Source: Neisseria perflava (GTDB taxonomy: Bacteria > Pseudomonadota > Gammaproteobacteria > Burkholderiales > Neisseriaceae). From it: a stretch of 46,114 nt of DNA. Every line of letters begins with the position of its first letter. The first letter of the stretch is position 1. The translations under genes were made by a program, and so were the position numbers. Below the pieces are notes generated by a model. It made no database searches and was not told the origin of the DNA. It worked only from the letters and a program-made list of their open reading frames with translations. The DNA is taken from assembly GCF_024170405.1 (NCBI RefSeq), contig NZ_JALJYC010000022.1, positions 1 through 46,114 of the forward strand, read 5' to 3'. Positions 41,204-46,114 of this stretch are shown here, one piece after another.

Positions 41204-41627
41204 AGCAGCGGTCGGCCTCTTTGACAAACGCATCCACCAGCGTGCCGCTCAAATGGCTGAACACCGGCGAAATCACAGCCGATAGAATCGAGCTGGAAAA
41301 ATCGTATTCCAAATGAAATTCGATTTTGCACATGTCGCCGCCCAAATCGATAAATTTCCACGTACCGTGCAGGGTTTTAAACGGCCCTTCCAGCAAATCC
41401 ATGCGGATTTCCTGCCCGGGAATATTGTGGTTATGCGTGGCAAACGACTGCTTCACGCCCATATAGTCCATAAACAGACGCGCTTTTAGCTCGTTGCCGC
41501 TGCGCTCGATGATTTCGGTTTTGCTGTACCACGGCAGAAAGTTCGGATAATCTTCGACACGATCCACCAATTCAAACATCTGCGCCGCACTGTGCAACAC
41601 CAGCATGCTTTTATCGACTTTTTTCAT
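41196..41627 (-). CDS. ratA: RatA/COQ10-family START-domain protein
   Basis: 143 residues of the SRPBCC fold. The pattern MLVLHSAAQMFELVDRVEDYPNFLPW and the ending FDFSSSILSAVISPVF-like segment fit both RatA (reported as a ribosome-association toxin) and the coenzyme-Q-binding COQ10 family, which are homologous. The gene usually lies next to smpB. Here smpB is not adjacent, and rnfH follows with an 8-base overlap. It is preceded by a DUS hairpin and by ftsH on the same strand. Confidence 0.9.
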   Translation of the reverse strand: MKKVDKSMLVLHSAAQMFELVDRVEDYPNFLPWYSKTEIIERSGNELKARLFMDYMGVKQSFATHNHNIPGQEIRMDLLEGPFKTLHGTWKFIDLGGDMCKIEFHLEYDFSSSILSAVISPVFSHLSGTLVDAFVKEADRCYA

Positions 41628-41675
41628 GGAATTTGCGTATTCGTCAAAAACGCTATTATAAACGAAATTCCGCCG

Positions 41676-41715
41676 TTTTTCAGACGGCCTTGCAACGCTC
41701 AGGCCGTCTGAAAAA
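41676..41715. terminator. DUS-pair hairpin between ftsH and ratA
   Basis: TTTTTCAGACGGCCT and AGGCCGTCTGAAAAA face each other with a 10-base spacer, the outward arrangement. It lies upstream of ratA and downstream of ftsH. Confidence 0.65.
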
Positions 41716-41717
41716 CA

Positions 41718-41742
41718 AAACGGCAGCTTATCGCTGCCGTTT
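41718..41742 (-). terminator. ftsH terminator
   Basis: AAACGGCAGC and GCTGCCGTTT form a 10-base stem around a 5-base loop. On the minus strand the stem is followed by T-rich sequence. It starts about 12 bases after the ftsH stop. Confidence 0.85.
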
Positions 41743-41754
41743 CATAATCACCGC

Positions 41755-43749
41755 TTACACCTTGTCTTTCGGCTCATCGGTTTGGGTTTCTACTGCGCTT
41801 TGCGCATCAGCCGTTTGGATGTTTTCTACCACCGGCTCAGCGCTGGGAACGGCTTCTGCTGAGGGCGCGGCAGTTTCGCCGACCGCTTCTGCACCATCAT
41901 CCTGACGCAGATTGTGGCTGTAATCTTTCGGAGGGCTCGGTTGTTTGCCGGCCATGATTTCCAGCACCTGATCGCGGTCGATGGTTTCCCAATCCATCAG
42001 GGCTTTGCACATGGTTTCCATCTTGTCGCGGTTTTCGTCCAAGATTTTATAAGCCACGGCATATTGCTCGTCCAAAATACGGCGCACTTCGGCATCGATT
42101 TCCTGCTGGGTTTTTTCCGAAATATGCTGCGAACGGGTCACGCTGCGTCCCAAGAACACTTCGCCTTCGTTTTCCGCATACACCATCACACCCATTTTGT
42201 CGCTCATGCCGTAGCGGGTCACCATCTCACGCGCCATTTGGGTGGCACGTTCGAAGTCGTTGGACGCGCCGGTAGAAATACGGCCGACAAAGATGTCTTC
42301 GGCGATACGGCCGCCGAACAGAATGGAGAGCTGGCTCAACATCTGGTCTTTGTACATGCTGATACGGTCGCGTTCCGGCAACTGCCAGGTCAGACCCAGC
42401 GCACGGCCGCGCGGCATAATGGTAACTTTATGCACCGGATCGGTAAACGGCAGGCTTTCGGCCACAATCGCATGACCGGATTCATGATAAGCGGTGGCAC
42501 GCTTTTCGTCTTCGTGCATGACCATGCTGCGGCGTTCCGGACCCATGTAAATTTTGTCTTTAGCGTCTTCAAAGTCGCTTTGATCGACTTTGATTTTATT
42601 TCGGCGACCGGCAAACAAAGCGGCCTCGTTAACCAAGTTGGCCAAGTCCGCACCGGAAAAACCGGGCGTACCGCGCGCCAAATCAACCAAGTTGACCGAT
42701 TCGTCCAGCGGCACTTTTTTCGCATGCACTTTCAAAATCTGCTCGCGACCGCGAATATCCGGCAACGGAACCACTACCTGACGGTCAAAACGGCCGGGGC
42801 GTTGCAACGCTGGGTCAAGGATGTCCGGACGGTTGGTGGCGGCAATCACAATCACGGTTTGATTACTCTCGAAGCCGTCCATTTCCACCAATAATTGGTT
42901 CAAAGTCTGTTCGCGCTCGTCGTTACCGCCGCCCAAACCGGCACCGCGCTGACGGCCAACCGCATCGATTTCGTCGATAAAGATGATGCACGGCGCGTTT
43001 TTCTTGGCCTGTTCAAACATATCGCGCACACGGCTTGCGCCCACGCCGACAAACATTTCCACAAAATCAGAACCGGAAATGCTGAAAAACGGTACGCCCG
43101 CTTCACCGGCAATCGCTTTGGCCAGCAGGGTTTTACCGGTACCCGGGCTGCCCGCCAGCAGAATACCGCGCGGCACACGTCCGCCCAGGCTTTGGTAGCG
43201 GGTCGGCGCTTTCAGGTAATCCACGATTTCCTGCACTTCTTCTTTGGCTTCGTCGCAACCGGCAACATCGGCGAAGGTGACTTTGTTGGCATCTTTATCC
43301 AACAGTTTGGCGCGACTCTTACCGAATGAAAACGCGCCGCCCTTGCCACCGCCGCCGCTTTGCATACGCATGAAGTAGAACCATGCGCCAATCAGCAGCA
43401 ATACCGGCAGCAGGCTGAAAAACAGGCTGCTAAGCATGCTCGGTTTTTCTTCCGGCGTCACTTTCACGCGCACGTTTTTGTCGAGCAGGGTTTTAATCAG
43501 GTTGTCGTCCAACGGCGCATTGGTGTAAAACGCCGTTTTGTCGGCGCGTTCGCCTTTAATCAGATAACCGCTGACCACAGAGCCTTCGATGTTGACGCTG
43601 GCGACTTCACCGCTGTTGACCTGCTGGATAAACTGCGAATATTCGATTTGCTGGTTACTTTCCTGCTTGTCGGTCACGGCATTAAACGCCGCCATCAGGC
43701 AGACGCCCAGCACCAACCAGACCAATACATGTTTAATGGTATTCCCCAC
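41755..43749 (-). CDS. ftsH: ATP-dependent zinc metalloprotease FtsH
   Basis: Membrane-bound AAA+ protease for membrane proteins and short-lived regulators; 664 residues. Two membrane helices (about 4-21 and 105-127) enclose a periplasmic domain. Walker A GSPGTGKT is at 200-207. Walker B IIFIDEIDAVGR and the SRH follow. The zinc site is H422-E423-S-G-H426 in YHESGHAIV. The C-terminal tail is long and low in complexity (Glu, Ala, Val). The start codon is GTG (43747-43749), preceded by GGAG. The gene follows rlmE after 63 bases, the conserved rlmE-ftsH operon. Confidence 0.97.
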   Translation of the reverse strand: MGNTIKHVLVWLVLGVCLMAAFNAVTDKQESNQQIEYSQFIQQVNSGEVASVNIEGSVVSGYLIKGERADKTAFYTNAPLDDNLIKTLLDKNVRVKVTPEEKPSMLSSLFFSLLPVLLLIGAWFYFMRMQSGGGGKGGAFSFGKSRAKLLDKDANKVTFADVAGCDEAKEEVQEIVDYLKAPTRYQSLGGRVPRGILLAGSPGTGKTLLAKAIAGEAGVPFFSISGSDFVEMFVGVGASRVRDMFEQAKKNAPCIIFIDEIDAVGRQRGAGLGGGNDEREQTLNQLLVEMDGFESNQTVIVIAATNRPDILDPALQRPGRFDRQVVVPLPDIRGREQILKVHAKKVPLDESVNLVDLARGTPGFSGADLANLVNEAALFAGRRNKIKVDQSDFEDAKDKIYMGPERRSMVMHEDEKRATAYHESGHAIVAESLPFTDPVHKVTIMPRGRALGLTWQLPERDRISMYKDQMLSQLSILFGGRIAEDIFVGRISTGASNDFERATQMAREMVTRYGMSDKMGVMVYAENEGEVFLGRSVTRSQHISEKTQQEIDAEVRRILDEQYAVAYKILDENRDKMETMCKALMDWETIDRDQVLEIMAGKQPSPPKDYSHNLRQDDGAEAVGETAAPSAEAVPSAEPVVENIQTADAQSAVETQTDEPKDKV

Positions 43750-43812
43750 TGAACAGGCTCCATATAATTAGGTAAACGAAAGAAGGGATTTTAAAACACG
43801 CTGCACGCGTTG

Positions 43813-44433
43813 TCAGCGTTTATTTTTCCCCAATAAATAAATCTCACTGGAACGATTGCGCGAAGCCTCCGGTTTGCGCGTCTGCACCACGGCAAAGGTT
43901 TCGCGCATGGCCGCCAGATATTCCTGATAGCCTGCGCCCTGAAACACTTTCACCAGAAAATCTCCGCCCGGTTTCAAATGATTGGCGGCGAAATCCAAAG
44001 CCAGTTCGCACAAATAAAAGCTCCGCGCCTGATCGGTCACGGCATTGCCTGACATATTGGGTGCCATATCGCAAATTACAAGGTCTAAAGGGCGGCCGTC
44101 GAGTAGGGATTCAAATTGCGCCAATACCTCGTCTTCGCGAAAATCGCCCTGAATAAACGATACCCCCTCGATATAATCCATCGGCAAAATATCCAAAGCA
44201 AACACCTGCCCTGCTTTCCCCACCAGTTTGGCCGCCACCTGCGACCAACTGCCCGGCGCACTGCCCAAATCAGCCAACACCGTACCCGGTTTGATTAATT
44301 TGTCTTTTTCATTTATTTCCAATAGTTTATATGCAGCGCGGGCACGATAACCGTCTTTTTGCGCCATGTGCACATAATGATCGTTGACATGCTCGCTGAG
44401 CCAGGCTTTGGAAGATCTGGAACGTACAGCCAT
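43813..44433 (-). CDS. rlmE: 23S rRNA (U2552-2'-O)-methyltransferase RlmE
   Basis: Heat-shock methyltransferase (FtsJ/RrmJ) that modifies U2552 in a late step of 50S assembly; 206 residues from the ATG at 44433 (MAVRSRSSKAW). SAM-binding motif DLGSAPGSWSQVA, catalytic Asp in DLVICDMAPN and Lys in GDFLVKVFQG are present. The upstream extension of the ORF is not conserved. It is divergent from yhbY, and ftsH follows, as in many proteobacteria. Confidence 0.95.
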   Translation of the reverse strand: MAVRSRSSKAWLSEHVNDHYVHMAQKDGYRARAAYKLLEINEKDKLIKPGTVLADLGSAPGSWSQVAAKLVGKAGQVFALDILPMDYIEGVSFIQGDFREDEVLAQFESLLDGRPLDLVICDMAPNMSGNAVTDQARSFYLCELALDFAANHLKPGGDFLVKVFQGAGYQEYLAAMRETFAVVQTRKPEASRNRSSEIYLLGKNKR

Positions 44434-44544
44434 AATGATTCTTATGCAAAGATACAAAGGCCTTATTATACGTTATTTTCCCCCGACTTGCCGCCAAATC
44501 GCGTACAATAGCGGATTATTATTTTTTATCAAGCAGTAGAAGCA

Positions 44545-44829
44545 ATGACAAACGAAAAACTCAGCACCAAGCAAATTCTGGAGCTTAAAGCCCGTGCTCA
44601 TCATTTGAATCCCGTGGTCATGGTCGGCCAGCACGGTCTGACCGATTCAGTGATTAAAGAAACCGACGCCGCGCTGACGGCGCACGAGCTGATTAAAGTG
44701 CGCGTGTTTGGCGACGACCGTGCCGAACGTATTGAAATCTGCAACGCCTTGTGTGAAGCGGTTGACGCGCAGTTGGTGCAGCATATCGGCAAGCTGCTGG
44801 TTTTGTGGCGTAAAAATTGGGAAGACTAA
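44545..44829 (+). CDS. yhbY: YhbY family RNA-binding protein (CRM domain)
   Basis: 94-residue single CRM domain that binds RNA and associates with pre-50S particles. The family signature VVMVGQHGLTDSVIKETDAAL, then HELIKVRVFGDDRAER and GKLLVLWRKN, is clear. It is transcribed away from rlmE-ftsH, the arrangement of E. coli. A DUS-pair terminator follows at 44872. Confidence 0.95.
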   Translation: MTNEKLSTKQILELKARAHHLNPVVMVGQHGLTDSVIKETDAALTAHELIKVRVFGDDRAERIEICNALCEAVDAQLVQHIGKLLVLWRKNWED

Positions 44830-44871
44830 AGCCTGCTGTATTTGACAAGCATTTAACATTTAATGAGCAGC

Positions 44872-44914
44872 AAAGGCCGTCTGAAAATCCCTATTCTGAT
44901 TTTCAGACGGCCTT
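44872..44914 (+). terminator. DUS-pair terminator after yhbY
   Basis: AAAGGCCGTCTGAAAATC and its complement, with a T run after. It lies 43 bases after the yhbY stop. Confidence 0.8.
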
Positions 44915-45127
44915 TTTCTTTTTATTATTGTTCAAAAGAGATTTGGATGAATGCTTATATTAAATCAACAAAACGCATTGATTATCAAAAAATTATTCTT
45001 TTCATTTCAAACCTGTACAAATCCGCTATAACGGCGTATCCTTGCCTCAGTTAAATACATTCATAAAACATGCATCTTTAAAGGCCGTCTGAAACGACCT
45101 CCCCACCAAACGACAAGGAACCTTATC
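44915..45127 (+). promoter_or_regulatory. Intergenic region upstream of the hemerythrin gene
   Basis: AT-rich spacer. TTTCAA (45005-45010) and TATAAC (45027-45032) with 16 bases between make a plausible promoter. Downstream, AAATACATT and ATGCATCTTT (45053-45079) form an imperfect dyad resembling NsrR half-sites (AAGATGCATTT), but the spacing is about 3 bases longer than the usual site. A single DUS lies at 45083. No gene is seen. Confidence 0.35.
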
Positions 45128-45601
45128 ATGACCGATTTTACGCTTTGGGAAACCGCTCCTTTCAACGCCACCATCGACCATATCTTGCAACGCTACCACA
45201 ACACCCACCGCGCTCAGTTTAAAGAGCTGGTGCCGCTGGCGCAAAAAGTTGCAACGGTGCATGCCGACACCTTTCCGGCCGAAATCCCCGGCTTGCTGGC
45301 CGACATGCAAAATGATTTGCTGATGCACATGATGAAAGAAGAACGTATGCTGTTCCCGATGGTAAATCAAGGCATTGGTCGCGGCGCAGCCATGCCCATC
45401 AGCGTCATGGTGCACGAGCATGACGAACACAATCAGGCCATTGCCCGCTTAAAAGCCCTGACCGACAACTTCTCGCCGCCGCAAAACGCCTGCGCCAGTT
45501 GGACACGTCTCTACCGATTAGCGGAAGAAATGGTCAACGACTTGACCGACCATATTTATTTGGAAAACGAAATTTTCTTCCCGCGCGTTTTAGCCTCTTA
45601 A
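45128..45601 (+). CDS. Hemerythrin-domain protein (YtfE/DnrN-like, short form)
   Basis: 157 residues, one hemerythrin-like four-helix domain for a di-iron centre. HxxxE pairs are visible at H67/E71 (LLMHMMKEE) and H142/E146 (DHIYLENE), with further His at 18, 24 and 96-101 (VHEHDEH). It aligns with the C-terminal half of YtfE/ScdA/DnrN, proteins that repair nitric-oxide-damaged iron-sulfur clusters, but lacks the N-terminal ScdA domain, so it is about 60 residues shorter than E. coli YtfE. DnrN in Neisseria is under NsrR control. Whether this is that gene or a stand-alone paralogue I cannot decide. Confidence 0.8.
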   Translation: MTDFTLWETAPFNATIDHILQRYHNTHRAQFKELVPLAQKVATVHADTFPAEIPGLLADMQNDLLMHMMKEERMLFPMVNQGIGRGAAMPISVMVHEHDEHNQAIARLKALTDNFSPPQNACASWTRLYRLAEEMVNDLTDHIYLENEIFFPRVLAS

Positions 45602-45623
45602 AAATAAACGGAATATCACCAAC

Positions 45624-45660
45624 AAGGCCGTCTGAATACAAGAAATATTCAGACGGCCTT
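45624..45660. terminator. DUS-pair terminator, convergent
   Basis: AAGGCCGTCTGAATA and its complement TATTCAGACGGCCTT. It separates the hemerythrin gene from the minus-strand exporter remnant. Confidence 0.8.
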
Positions 45661-45682
45661 GATGTTTACTGACCGCGCTTAT

Positions 45683-46030
45683 TCAATGTTTATTCTTGCT
45701 TTCAGATGACCTCTTCGTTGCCAGCCAACACACCACCGAACCGGCGTACACCATCGCCGCGCCCTGCCAAAACGCCCAGCCCAGCGGCGCATGCAGCAGC
45801 AAAGCGGAAATCAGGGATGAAAAAATCGGAATAAAATACGACGCCCCGGCCAAAATTGCCATACTGCCTTGGCTAATGCCGATATTCCACGCTGCATAGC
45901 CCAAGCCGACCACAGCGCCCGCCGCCAGCGCATACAGCGCGGAAGCCGTACTCCAATGAATCGTATCCTGTCCGGCTAAAACATATTCCAGCCACAACAG
46001 TGCCGAAATCAGTACAAAGAAAAAGGGGCT
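45683..46030 (-). pseudogene. DMT (YddG/EamA-like) exporter, cut by an IS element
   Basis: The open frame, entering at the IS border (SPFFFVLISALLWLEY) and ending at 45683, encodes roughly the C-terminal third of a drug/metabolite transporter, about 115 residues with four membrane helices. GLGYAAWNIGISQGSMAILAGASYFIPIF is the pattern of YddG-type aromatic amino acid exporters. The N-terminal half is missing: upstream sequence turns into IS1016-like DNA at about 46025 and hits a stop at 46034-46036. The rest of the gene may lie beyond the element, outside the window. Confidence 0.8.
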
Positions 46031-46114
46031 GTACTAGATAACTAGATTTATTCAAAATCATTTAGAATAAATCCCATGAAAAAAAGTCGACTGAGCCCTT
46101 ATAAGCAAAACAAG
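46025..46114 (+). mobile_element. IS1016-like insertion sequence (IS1595 family), left end, partial
   Basis: The element probably begins at GGGGCTGTACTAGATAACTA (from 46025). A 9-base inverted repeat (GATTTATTC, 46045-46053, with GAATAAATC, 46065-46073) precedes the transposase ATG by two bases. The transposase N-terminus matches IS1016-type enzymes. The element runs past the window end, so its right end and target duplication cannot be seen. Confidence 0.75.
46076..46114 (+). CDS. IS1016-type transposase, N-terminal fragment
   Basis: Thirteen codons are visible before the window ends: MKKSRLSPYKQNK. This closely follows the N-terminus I know from IS1016 transposases of Neisseria (M-K/R-KSRLS-x-YKQNKL). 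The rest is outside the window, so integrity cannot be judged. It reads opposite to the exporter gene it interrupts. Confidence 0.75.
   Translation, partial: MKKSRLSPYKQNK

Noticed and set aside
41196..41627. ratA-rnfH as a new toxin-antitoxin system
   Set aside because: The pair is conserved widely as housekeeping genes, and the toxin claim for RatA is not general; no special feature sets this copy apart.
44504..44509. TACAAT as the yhbY promoter
   Set aside because: No -35 at a workable distance could be found, so I do not call it.
44863..45054. Plus-strand ORF after yhbY
   Set aside because: It begins in a DUS hairpin and encodes no recognisable protein; the region is better read as a spacer with a promoter.
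1..46114. CRISPR array, tRNA or rRNA gene
   Set aside because: Repeats present are DUS and palindromic spacers without regular spacing, and no tRNA cloverleaf or rRNA-like stretch was recognised by eye.

Overview
The window reads as chromosomal DNA of a commensal Neisseria. The evidence is the DNA uptake sequence (DUS) AGGCCGTCTGAA. It occurs dozens of times, very often as an inverted pair that forms a terminator-like hairpin between genes. A few copies are the AT-type (ATGCCGTCTGAA) or an AGGTCGTCTGAA variant. Gene content and order (lon-hupB, ybeD-lipB-lipA, rlmE-ftsH opposite yhbY, ratA-rnfH) are those of a betaproteobacterium. Genes are dense, GC is moderate, and I saw no rRNA, tRNA or CRISPR array.

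Layout. 1-1066: repeat-rich spacer and an AT-rich membrane-anchored ORF of unknown function just after uvrB. 1070-8236: uvrB, aqpZ, a His/Cys-tailed small protein, a lipoprotein, a MITE, hupB and lon, the last with a heat-shock-like promoter. 8491-14257: ybeD-lipB-lipA, recA, rbfA, an exported unknown protein, a zinc-ribbon ORF with no start codon, and truB. 14276-21561: corA, argB, an M14 peptidase, a TPR protein between two identical repeats, lgt, an esterase, ttcA and a DUF456 protein. 21637-25810 (minus strand): a SEC-C protein, a TrmH-type methyltransferase, the rpoE-rseA sigma-E pair and tilS. 25981-30866 (minus): alaS with a large insertion, mpl and a Mth938-like protein. 31025-34175: hom, a small membrane protein, a second MITE and a frameshifted MFS efflux gene. 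34434-36945: a CueR-type promoter driving copZ-copA. 37054-46114: a small membrane protein, an SGNH hydrolase, a third TATAG element, pepP in frame with a VanZ-like gene, pth, rnfH-ratA, ftsH-rlmE, yhbY, a hemerythrin protein, and a DMT exporter gene cut by an IS1016-like element that runs off the window.

Most genes are housekeeping: DNA repair and recombination, lipoylation, tRNA and rRNA maturation, protein quality control, wall recycling and copper export. I found no clear new multi-gene system. The points most worth a second look are the RpoE/RseA pair with a candidate autoregulatory promoter, the AlaS insertion, the VanZ-PepP in-frame junction, the TATAG-ended mobile repeats, the start-less zinc-ribbon ORF, the homopolymer frameshift in the MFS gene, and the AT-rich ORF beside uvrB.
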